From JAFKKS01 sp039808325 (GTDB lineage Bacteria > Pseudomonadota > Alphaproteobacteria > Rhizobiales > Xanthobacteraceae), in the NCBI GenBank assembly GCA_039808325.1, contig JBDHSU010000194.1:1-5166 (forward strand): a stretch of 5,166 nucleotides of DNA. The letters run 5' to 3'. A program made the translations under genes and the position numbers. Shown here in pieces: positions 1 to 5,166 of the stretch (position 1 is the stretch's first letter; the number at the start of each line of letters is the position of its first letter). Under the pieces are notes generated by a model, which saw nothing but the letters and a program-made list of their open reading frames with translations, was not told the origin of the DNA and made no database searches.

Positions 1-1898
1 CGTTGCAGCGCCTTTCCTCGGTGACCGCCGAGTTGCAGGAAGGCGTGATGAAGGCGCGCATGCAGCCGATCGGCAATGCATGGCAGAAACTGCCGCGGCT
101 GGTTCGCGACCTCTCCGTCGAGCTTGGCAAGGGTATCGACCTCCAGACTTTCGGCGCGGAAACGGAGCTCGATCGGCAGGTCCTGGAGCTCATCAAGGAT
201 CCGCTCGTCCATATGATCCGCAATGCCGCCGATCACGGACTCGAATCGACGGCGGAACGCCGGACCCTCGGCAAGCCGCCGCATGGCACCATCCGCCTGT
301 CGGCGCGTCACGAAGGCGGACACATCGTCATCGAGGTTTCCGACGACGGGCGCGGTCTGAACGTCGATAGAATCCGGCAGAAGGCCGTCGCGCAGAGTCT
401 CATCGCCGAAGCCGACGCGGCGAAGATGAGCGATGTGCAGATTCAGCGGCTGATCTTTACGCCGGGCCTCTCGACCGCGTCGCAGATCACCAGCATTTCC
501 GGCCGCGGTGTCGGCATGGATGTGGTGAAGAACAATATCGACCAGATCGGCGGTACGATCGACGTGCGCTCGGTGCTGGGCGAGGGCTCGGCGTTCATCA
601 TCAAGATTCCGCTGACGCTTGCGATCATTTCGGCGCTGATTGTCGAAGCCGCCGGAGAGCGGTTCGCGATCCCGCAGCTCGCGGTCGCCGAACTCGTGCG
701 CACCCGCGCCGGCTCGGAGCATTGCATCGAATACATCAAGGACGCACCGGTCCTGCGCCTGCGCGACAAGCTGTTGCCGCTGATCCACCTCGGCGCGTTG
801 TTGAAGCTCGATGTCAAAGATCGAGGTGCGATCGATAGCGGCTATGTGGTGGTGACCCAGGTCGGCAATCAGCGCTTCGGCCTTGTCGTCGACGGCCTTT
901 TCCACACCGAGGAGATCGTCGTGAAGCCGATGGCGTCCAAGCTGCGCCATGTCGGAGTGTTCTCCGGGACGGCCATTCTCGGCGACGGCGCCGTCATCAT
1001 GATCCTCGATCCGAACGGCGTCGCCGAAACCGTGGGAAGCGCCGCATCGCAGATGAACGACACTGCCGCGGAACCGGACGCCGCCGGCGAGCCGGCGACG
1101 CCGTTGCTCGCTTTCCGTGCCGGCTCGCAAGCGCACAAGGCCGTGCCGCTATCCTTGGTGACTCGGCTTGAAGAAATCGACTGCCGCGCCATCGAGCGCT
1201 CGAACGGACGGTACGTCATTCAGTACCGCGGGCGCCTGATGCCGCTGCTTCGCGTCGGCGACGAAGGCAAGATCAAGAGCGAGGGGACACAGCCGCTCCT
1301 GGTGTTTTCCGATGGCGCCCGCGCGATGGGCATCGTCGTCGACGAAATCATCGACATCGTCGAGGATCGGCTTGCGATCGATGTCGTCGGCAAGACGCCG
1401 GGTGTGATCGGCTCTGCCATCGTCAAGGGGAACGCCACGGAAATCATCGATGTCGGCCACTATCTCGGGCTCGCCTTCGACGATTGGGGCCGCGCCGTGC
1501 CGCATGCGGCGGCTGCCATGCAGACGGTCATGCTGGTCGACGATTCCGCATTCTTTCGCGACATGCTGACGCCGGTGCTACGGGCGGCGGGCTACGACGT
1601 CAGCGTCCACGCTTCCGCCGCGTATGCGCTCGAAGCGTTGCGCGCCGGTCGCCGGCCCGTCGTTATTTTGTCGGATATCGAGATGCCGGAAATGGACGGG
1701 CTGCAATTCGCGGCTGCGGTCCGCGCCCAACTTGGCGGGACGCCGCCTCCAATGCTGGCGTTGTCCTCGCATGCGACCCCAAGCCTGATGGAGCGCGTTC
1801 GCGCCGCGGGCTTTGACGCGTTTGTCGCCAAGCTCGATCGTCAGGCGCTGATTGCCAAGATCAGGGAGCACACGACGGCTTGGGAGCGGGCGGCCTGA
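1..1898 (+). CDS. cheA: Chemotaxis sensor histidine kinase CheA, hybrid with C-terminal receiver domain (5'-truncated)
   Basis: CheA autophosphorylates on a histidine in its P1 domain and passes phosphate to CheY and CheB, working in receptor-CheW arrays at the membrane. The frame is open from the left edge, so P1, P2 and most of the P3 dimerisation helix lie outside; the TTG at 3 is only an internal codon. Counting that codon as residue 1 of 631 visible residues: end of P3 (1-45), ATPase domain (about 50-203) with N box HMIRNAADHG (70-79), G1 DDGRG (114-118), F box FTPGLST (152-158) and G2 GRGVGMDVV (167-175). A first CheW-like P5 domain spans about 204-340. After an Ala/Glu-rich linker a second, more diverged CheW-like domain follows (about 366-492). 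The receiver domain (507-625) has D513/D514, phosphoacceptor D558 in SDIEMPEMDG, S588 and K610. K610 is followed by Leu instead of the usual Pro. Intact ATPase boxes imply an active kinase. A CheA-receiver hybrid at the head of cheWYBR matches the Che1-type operon of Azospirillum brasilense as I recall it. Confidence 0.96.
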   Translation, partial: LQRLSSVTAELQEGVMKARMQPIGNAWQKLPRLVRDLSVELGKGIDLQTFGAETELDRQVLELIKDPLVHMIRNAADHGLESTAERRTLGKPPHGTIRLSARHEGGHIVIEVSDDGRGLNVDRIRQKAVAQSLIAEADAAKMSDVQIQRLIFTPGLSTASQITSISGRGVGMDVVKNNIDQIGGTIDVRSVLGEGSAFIIKIPLTLAIISALIVEAAGERFAIPQLAVAELVRTRAGSEHCIEYIKDAPVLRLRDKLLPLIHLGALLKLDVKDRGAIDSGYVVVTQVGNQRFGLVVDGLFHTEEIVVKPMASKLRHVGVFSGTAILGDGAVIMILDPNGVAETVGSAASQMNDTAAEPDAAGEPATPLLAFRAGSQAHKAVPLSLVTRLEEIDCRAIERSNGRYVIQYRGRLMPLLRVGDEGKIKSEGTQPLLVFSDGARAMGIVVDEIIDIVEDRLAIDVVGKTPGVIGSAIVKGNATEIIDVGHYLGLAFDDWGRAVPHAAAAMQTVMLVDDSAFFRDMLTPVLRAAGYDVSVHASAAYALEALRAGRRPVVILSDIEMPEMDGLQFAAAVRAQLGGTPPPMLALSSHATPSLMERVRAAGFDAFVAKLDRQALIAKIREHTTAWERAA

Positions 1899-1900
1899 CG

Positions 1901-2359
1901 ATGACGATGCGCGACATCAACGAAAGCGAATACGTCACGGCGACGATCGGCGAGCAGATGTTCGGCCTTCCGATCGACCGCGTGCAGGATGTTTTCATCG
2001 TGGACCGGGTCACGCGCGTTCCGTTATCGCAAGCCGACATCGTCGGCGTGATGAATTTGCGCGGCCGTATCGTGACGGTGATAAATATGTGCCGCCGCCT
2101 CGGCTTGCCCTCGCAGCGTCCGGACAAGGCGCCGATGGCGATCGGCGTCGATTGCCGCGGCGAATCCTACGGCTTGCTGATCGACGAAGTCGGCGAGGTG
2201 CTGACGCTTGCACGCGACACGCGCGAGGCCAATCCGGCCAATCTCGATGCCACCCTGGCGGCCGTGTCGGTGGGCGTCCACCGTTTGGAAGGGAAGATGT
2301 TGGTGCTGCTCGATGTCGATCGCGTTCTCGATCTCGAGCGAAAACTGACAGCGGCATGA
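1901..2359 (+). CDS. cheW: Chemotaxis coupling protein CheW
   Basis: CheW is a small cytoplasmic scaffold that links the CheA P5 domain to chemoreceptor tips. The 152-residue product is one CheW domain of normal length. It has the opening strand EYVTATIGEQMFGLPIDRVQ, the conserved NLRG turn (VGVMNLRGRIVTVI) that carries the key arginine, and the second-half signature GLLIDEVGEVL. The frame is open further upstream to a TTG at 1880 inside cheA. I prefer the ATG at 1901: it lies 2 nt after the cheA stop, starts just ahead of the domain, and is followed by an in-frame ATG at 1907 as an alternative. The Shine-Dalgarno is poor: GGGAG at 1882-1886 is 14 nt away, and the nearer sequence is only GCGGGCGG. 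Translation is therefore probably coupled to cheA termination. With two CheW-like domains already in CheA, this is the third CheW fold encoded in the operon. Confidence 0.96.
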   Translation: MTMRDINESEYVTATIGEQMFGLPIDRVQDVFIVDRVTRVPLSQADIVGVMNLRGRIVTVINMCRRLGLPSQRPDKAPMAIGVDCRGESYGLLIDEVGEVLTLARDTREANPANLDATLAAVSVGVHRLEGKMLVLLDVDRVLDLERKLTAA

Positions 2360-2387
2360 GCGCCGTATCATGCAACGTGGCGCTATT

Positions 2388-2392
2388 GGAGG
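2388..2392 (+). promoter_or_regulatory. Ribosome binding site of cheY
   Basis: GGAGG lies 7 nt before the ATG at 2400 and is the best Shine-Dalgarno in the window. It decides the start against the longer in-frame ATG at 2370, which would add ten residues unrelated to the receiver fold and has no such site. A strong site fits the need for CheY in excess over CheA. Confidence 0.8.
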
Positions 2393-2399
2393 GATCACG

Positions 2400-2765
2400 A
2401 TGAAGACGTGTTTGATTGTGGATGACTCAAGTGTGATCCGAAAGGTCGCGCGACGCATTCTCGAGGGGTTGAGCTTCACCATTGTCGAGGCGGAGGACGG
2501 CCAGCAGGCGCTCGAAGTTTGCCGCAACACCATGCCGGCCGCGATACTGCTTGATTGGAACATGCCGGTCATGGACGGCCACGATTTCCTCAAGGCGCTG
2601 CGGCGTCTGCCCGGCGGCGACAAGCCGAAGGTGGTTTTCTGCACGACGGAAAACGATGTCGTCCACATCGCGCGGGCGCTTCATGCGGGTGCGAACGAAT
2701 ACATCATGAAGCCGTTCGACAAGGAGATCGTCGAGGCGAAGTTTCAGGAAGTCGGTCTGATCTGA
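2400..2765 (+). CDS. cheY: Single-domain chemotaxis response regulator CheY
   Basis: CheY receives phosphate from CheA and, when phosphorylated, binds the flagellar switch to change rotation. The 121-residue product is a lone receiver domain with no output domain. Visible key residues are the acidic pair D8/D9 (IVDDSSVIR), phosphoacceptor D52 in LLDWNMPVMDG (the same DWNMP context as Escherichia coli CheY D57), switch residue T82 in FCTTE, aromatic Y101 and K104 in EYIMKPF, equivalent to T87, Y106 and K109 of E. coli CheY. These features indicate a functional motor-type CheY, although I cannot show FliM binding from sequence. The start at 2400 is supported by GGAGG at 2388-2392. The gene begins 40 nt after cheW and is read with it. 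An alternative is that this CheY serves mainly as a phosphate sink or acts on a non-flagellar output, as some alphaproteobacterial paralogues do. Confidence 0.95.
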   Translation: MKTCLIVDDSSVIRKVARRILEGLSFTIVEAEDGQQALEVCRNTMPAAILLDWNMPVMDGHDFLKALRRLPGGDKPKVVFCTTENDVVHIARALHAGANEYIMKPFDKEIVEAKFQEVGLI

Positions 2766-2767
2766 CC

Positions 2768-2797
2768 GTCCTGTCGCGTAAGGTCCTGCCGCGTGAA
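2768..2797 (+). repeat. Imperfect 15-nt tandem duplication in the cheY-cheB gap
   Basis: GTCCTGTCGCGTAAG (2768-2782) is followed directly by GTCCTGCCGCGTGAA (2783-2797), identical at 12 of 15 positions. It begins 3 nt after the cheY stop. The second copy overlaps a weak hairpin, GCCGC (2788-2792) with GCGGC (2799-2803) and a 6-nt loop. The following TTCTCTTTG is separated from the stem and is not a clean T tract, so I do not call a terminator. The function is unknown; it may be neutral duplication. Confidence 0.5.
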
Positions 2798-2830
2798 GGC
2801 GGCGCTGCGTTCTCTTTGTAAGTGTTGCGT

Positions 2831-3973
2831 ATGAATGTTCTGCTCGCCGAACGGCCTGCGGTTGCGCCCACGACCCCGACGCGGGTCATGGTTGTCGACG
2901 ATTCCGTCGTCGTGCGCGGCCTGGTCGCGCGATGGATCGACGAGGAGCCGGGGCTCCGGACCGTCGCGGCGCTGCGAACGGGCCGTGAAGCGCTCGATCA
3001 GTTCGAGCGCTTCGATCCCGATGTCGTGATCCTCGACATCGAGATGCCCGATCTCGACGGCCTGTCGGCGCTGCCGCTCCTGCTTGCCAAAAAGCCCGAT
3101 CTGGTCGTGATCATGGCGTCGGCGCTGTCGCGGCGGCATGCCGAGGTCAGCATCAAGGCGCTGTCGCTCGGCGCCGCCGACTACGTGCCGAAACCGATCA
3201 CCAATCGCGACGTGACGACGTCGCCGGCATTCCGCCGAGAGCTGATCGAAAAAATCCACCAGCTTGGCCGCCGGCAGGCCATGCGCCGCAACTTCGGCAA
3301 GGCGGGAGAGCGCGGCACGGCTGTCGCCGCACGGGTGCCGGCGGCCGAAAGATCGGCGGATATTTCGCTTCGCCCGTTCACCAACACACGTCCGCGCGTC
3401 CTGCTGATCGGCGCCTCGACCGGCGGGCCGCAGGCGCTCGGCCGGATCCTGCCGACGCTGAAAGGCGTCCTCGACCGTGTGCCGGTTCTGATCGTGCAGC
3501 ATATGCCGCAGACCTTCACGACGATCCTCGCCGAGCATCTTTCGCGCGCCACCGGGCGGGCGACGCACGAGGCAATCCACGGCGAGCCGATCCTGCCGGG
3601 TGCGACCTATCTTGCGCCGGGCGCGCGTCATATGCGCGTCGTGCGTCGCTTCGCGCAGTTTTTCATCGACCTCGATGACGGCCCGCCGGTGAATTTCTGC
3701 AAACCGGCGCTCGATCCGCTGTTCGCCAGCGCGAGCGCGGCATGGGGCGGCGCGGTTCTCGCCGTCATCCTGACCGGCATGGGGACGGACGGCACCTGCG
3801 GGGCGGGAGCCGTCGCTTCCGCCGGCGGCAACGTCATCGCGCAGGACGAACCGACGAGCGTCGTGTGGGGAATGCCGGGGTCCGCCGCCAATGCCGGCGT
3901 TTGCGCGGCCGTTTTGCCCCTCAATGAAATTGGACCGAAGATTACGCGTGTGTTCGCCGGAGATTTTTCATGA
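2831..3973 (+). CDS. cheB: Chemotaxis protein-glutamate methylesterase/glutamine deamidase CheB
   Basis: CheB removes methyl groups from receptor glutamates (and deamidates glutamines) to drive adaptation; phosphorylation of its receiver domain by CheA activates it. The 380-residue product has the usual two-domain layout. The receiver (about 17-125) has D23/D24, phosphoacceptor D69 in ILDIEMPDLDG and K121 in YVPKPI. A basic, Ala-rich linker follows (about 145-185), then the esterase domain (about 190-375). The catalytic triad is visible: S196 in GASTGG, H224 in VQHMP and D320 in GMGTDG, matching S164, H190 and D286 of the enteric enzyme. I chose the ATG at 2831. A GTG at 2822 would add three residues, and an ATG at 2888 would cut into the first receiver strand. 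No convincing Shine-Dalgarno precedes 2831, which is unusual in this operon. The stop overlaps the cheR start. Confidence 0.96.
   Translation: MNVLLAERPAVAPTTPTRVMVVDDSVVVRGLVARWIDEEPGLRTVAALRTGREALDQFERFDPDVVILDIEMPDLDGLSALPLLLAKKPDLVVIMASALSRRHAEVSIKALSLGAADYVPKPITNRDVTTSPAFRRELIEKIHQLGRRQAMRRNFGKAGERGTAVAARVPAAERSADISLRPFTNTRPRVLLIGASTGGPQALGRILPTLKGVLDRVPVLIVQHMPQTFTTILAEHLSRATGRATHEAIHGEPILPGATYLAPGARHMRVVRRFAQFFIDLDDGPPVNFCKPALDPLFASASAAWGGAVLAVILTGMGTDGTCGAGAVASAGGNVIAQDEPTSVVWGMPGSAANAGVCAAVLPLNEIGPKITRVFAGDFS
3959..3962 (+). promoter_or_regulatory. Ribosome binding site of cheR inside the cheB 3' end
   Basis: GGAG lies 7 nt before the cheR ATG at 3970, within the last cheB codons. 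The ATG shares four bases with the cheB stop (ATGA, 3970-3973). Together these indicate translational coupling, so the methylesterase and the methyltransferase are made in linked amounts. Confidence 0.7.
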
Positions 3974-4851
3974 CGCCGGTTGATTTCGATTTTCTGCGCC
4001 ATTTTTTGAAGAAGAAGTCCGGTCTCGCTCTTTCGGCGGACAAGCAATATCTCGTTGAAAGCAGGCTTCTGCCCGTCGCGCGCCGCGTCGGTGCTGCGAA
4101 TCTCGGCGCGCTTATCGCGCATCTGCGCGAGCCCAATTCCGAGAACGCGGCCACGGAAGTGGTCGAGGCGATGATGACGAACGAGACGTTCTTCTTCCGT
4201 GACAAGATGCCGTTCGAACATTTTCGCGCCACGATGATGCCGGCGCTGCTGGCGGCCCGCGCGGCGACCAAGCGCATTCGCATCTGGTGCACGTCGGCTT
4301 CGAGCGGTCAGGAGCCATACTCCCTGGCGATGATCCTCAAGGAGATGGGCGCGGCGACGGAGGGATGGCGGATCGACATCCTCGCGACCGATATCGCGAG
4401 CGGCGTGCTCGAGAAGGCGCGGCGAGGGTGCTATTCGCAATTCGAGGTCCAGCGCGGACTGCCGATCGGCCTGCTCATCAAGCACTTCACGCAGGTCGGC
4501 GACCAGTGGCAGATCTCGCCGGAGATCCGCGCGATGGTGCAGTATCGTCCGCTCAATCTCCTGCGCGACTTCGCCAATCTTGGAACGTTCGACATCGTCT
4601 TCTGCCGCAACGTCCTCATCTATTTCGACGAGGAAACGAAGACCGGCGTGCTCGATCGCTTGGCGCAGGTGATGGCGCCGGATGGATTTCTGGCCTTGGG
4701 AGCGGCGGAAACCGTGGTCGGGCTGACGCGGGCATTGAAGCCGATCCCGGACAAGCGCGGCCTGTATGCGCCGGATCGCTCGGCGGGGAGCGGCGGCGGG
4801 ACGATGCGGAGCGGCACGGCGAGGCTTACCCTCGTCGCGAACCGGCGCTGA
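3970..4851 (+). CDS. cheR: Chemoreceptor glutamate methyltransferase CheR
   Basis: CheR transfers methyl groups from S-adenosylmethionine to receptor glutamates, opposing CheB in adaptation. The 293-residue product is of normal family length. An N-terminal helical domain (about 1-80) ends in TNETFFFRD (70-78), a family hallmark. The SAM-binding domain starts with IWCTSASSGQEPYSLAM (105-121), the alphaproteobacterial-style form of motif I. It continues with ATDI, whose D141 corresponds to the acidic SAM-ribose ligand, and FDIVFCRNVLIYFD (207-220), a strongly conserved CheR block. The C-terminus after GLYAPDR is a short Gly/Ser/Arg-rich tail with no recognisable domain; no TPR extension is present. 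The start is fixed by the ATGA overlap with cheB and the GGAG at 3959. As the last gene of the run, cheR is followed by a palindrome-rich intergenic region. Confidence 0.96.
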   Translation: MTPVDFDFLRHFLKKKSGLALSADKQYLVESRLLPVARRVGAANLGALIAHLREPNSENAATEVVEAMMTNETFFFRDKMPFEHFRATMMPALLAARAATKRIRIWCTSASSGQEPYSLAMILKEMGAATEGWRIDILATDIASGVLEKARRGCYSQFEVQRGLPIGLLIKHFTQVGDQWQISPEIRAMVQYRPLNLLRDFANLGTFDIVFCRNVLIYFDEETKTGVLDRLAQVMAPDGFLALGAAETVVGLTRALKPIPDKRGLYAPDRSAGSGGGTMRSGTARLTLVANRR

Positions 4852-4877
4852 GGCGTGATCCCCGGTCGCGCCGGCGC

Positions 4878-4929
4878 TCGATCACGATGATTTTGGATCG
4901 AATCGATCCAAAATCATGAGCGTGATCGA
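4878..4929. repeat. Palindromic intergenic module A (long inverted repeat)
   Basis: A perfect 15-bp inverted repeat, ATGATTTTGGATCGA (4887-4901) and its complement (4903-4917), is separated by one A at 4902. It is extended outward by nine more pairs, TCGATCACG (4878-4886) with CGTGATCGA (4921-4929), interrupted only by a 3-nt bulge GAG (4918-4920). That gives 24 pairs in 52 nt, so RNA or extruded DNA would form a very stable stem. No T tract follows on either side, so it is not a canonical intrinsic terminator. It may still stop or protect transcripts arriving from both convergent genes. It resembles short dispersed palindromes of Hyphomicrobiales genomes (from memory). Confidence 0.8.
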
Positions 4930-4939
4930 TTCTCATAAC

Positions 4940-4994
4940 TTGGAGCGGGATGCGGGCGGAAAACCGCAACACACTTTTCCTCATCCCGCTCTAA
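4940..4994. repeat. Palindromic intergenic module B (hairpin with nested GCGG-AAAA-CCGC)
   Basis: TTGGAGCGGGATG (4940-4952) pairs with CATCCCGCTCTAA (4982-4994) over 13 positions, including one G-T. Inside lies a second small hairpin, GCGG (4956-4959), AAAA loop, CCGC (4964-4967), followed by an unpaired ACACACTTTTCC stretch. The nested stem-loop layout and the wording match a dispersed intergenic repeat I associate with Bradyrhizobium-like genomes. It lies 10 nt after module A and abuts module C. Confidence 0.75.
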
Positions 4995-5044
4995 GCATGA
5001 TCTTTTCCGAAAACCGGTTTCCGCTTTTCGGGAACAGACTCTAG
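4995..5044. repeat. Palindromic intergenic module C with diverged right arm
   Basis: The core is CCGAAAA (5007-5013) with TTTTCGG (5025-5031), and a perfect 10-bp palindrome AAACCGGTTT sits at 5011-5020. The outer left arm AGCATGATC (4994-5002) pairs at only 6 of 9 positions with GAACAGACT (5032-5040), where I would expect GATCATGCT in an intact copy. CTCTA flanks the module on both sides (4989-4993 and 5039-5043). The right end runs into the stop codon of the minus-strand gene. Confidence 0.7.
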
Positions 5045-5166
5045 CCGGACTGCCGTGCCGGGGTGTGGAGGCGCGAGGCCAGTGCGCTCGCCACCTCGAA
5101 CTTGATGTCGGCGAGCGAGAAGGGCTTCGTCACGACGCCATGGATCAACGCGTCGAGCCCGTTCGC
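5041..5166 (-). CDS. C-terminal end of a receiver-domain protein (partial, runs off the right edge)
   Basis: The minus strand is open from the right edge to a TAG at 5043-5041. It encodes 41 residues, beginning ANGLDALIHGVVTKPFSLAD and ending in ARQSG. GVVTKPF is the beta-5 lysine-proline motif of receiver domains (lysine at visible residue 14), and IKFEVASALASRL fits the final alpha-5 helix. Because only about 26 residues follow KPF, the receiver is the last domain. The protein is therefore either a single-domain response regulator or the end of a hybrid histidine kinase. Its aspartates and any sensor domain lie outside, so the partner and output are unknown. It is transcribed towards the che operon and is not part of it. 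Another regulator beside che genes suggests a signalling locus, but a link to chemotaxis is only inference. Confidence 0.8.
   Translation of the reverse strand, partial: ANGLDALIHGVVTKPFSLADIKFEVASALASRLHTPARQSG

Noticed and set aside
1880..1900. TTG at 1880 as the cheW start, overlapping cheA by 19 nt
   Set aside because: The extra residues MGAGGLT add nothing to the CheW fold, and an ATG at 1901 follows the cheA stop directly. It is kept only as a weak alternative.
2370..2399. ATG at 2370 as the cheY start
   Set aside because: It has no ribosome binding site and would place ten non-receiver residues before the first beta strand. GGAGG at 2388 serves the ATG at 2400.
2788..2819. Intrinsic terminator between cheY and cheB
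   Set aside because: The stem has only 5 bp, and the T-rich stretch is separated and interrupted by C and G.
2744..3631. Long minus-strand open frame opposite cheB (295 codons)
   Set aside because: It is antisense to cheB, whose full domain set and catalytic triad are present. Its translation is Arg/Asp/His-rich with no recognisable fold, typical of a GC-rich shadow frame.
4279..4335. CheR motif I reading ASSGQEPYS instead of the enteric-type ASTGEEPYS as a possible novelty
   Set aside because: I recall this form as common in alphaproteobacterial CheR proteins, and the remaining SAM-site residues are intact.
3628..4485. Long minus-strand open frame opposite the end of cheB and most of cheR (285 codons)
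   Set aside because: It spans two real genes in antisense and shows no family motif; it is explained by high GC3 on the coding strand.

Overview
The window holds the distal part of a chemotaxis operon of an alphaproteobacterium. The likely order is Hyphomicrobiales, near Bradyrhizobium or Rhodopseudomonas. This placement is an inference from the GC-rich, strongly GC3-biased coding sequence, the CheA-receiver hybrid, the gene order cheA-cheW-cheY-cheB-cheR, and a palindromic intergenic repeat whose wording (GAAAACCGGTTTCC core, GAGCGGGATG/CATCCCGCTC arms) I remember as common in that group. I could not run a search to confirm it.

Layout, left to right on the plus strand: the 3' two-thirds of cheA (1-1898, N-terminus outside the window) encodes the end of the dimerisation helix, the ATPase domain, two consecutive CheW-like domains and a C-terminal receiver domain. 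cheW (1901-2359) follows 2 nt later, then cheY (2400-2765) after 40 nt with a good Shine-Dalgarno. A 65-nt gap carries a small imperfect tandem repeat. Then come cheB (2831-3973) and cheR (3970-4851), coupled by an ATGA overlap. All five genes are intact in their visible parts and keep their key catalytic or phosphorylation residues.

The 189-nt space after cheR (4852-5040) contains no gene. It is almost filled by three adjacent palindromic modules (about 4878-4929, 4940-4994 and 4995-5044). A partial gene on the minus strand (5041-5166) converges on the operon from the right. Its 41 visible residues are the C-terminal end of a receiver domain with a TKPF motif.

Functionally, the genes supply the signalling core: CheW couples CheA to receptors, CheA phosphorylates CheY (motor output), CheB (receptor demethylation or deamidation) and possibly its own receiver domain, and CheR methylates receptors. 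No receptor, cheD, cheZ or cheX gene lies in the visible part. I see no new biological system here. The most noteworthy points are the CheA tail architecture with a non-canonical receiver K-L pair, the composite palindromic repeat that reaches into the stop codon of the convergent gene, and the unusual cheY-cheB gap.
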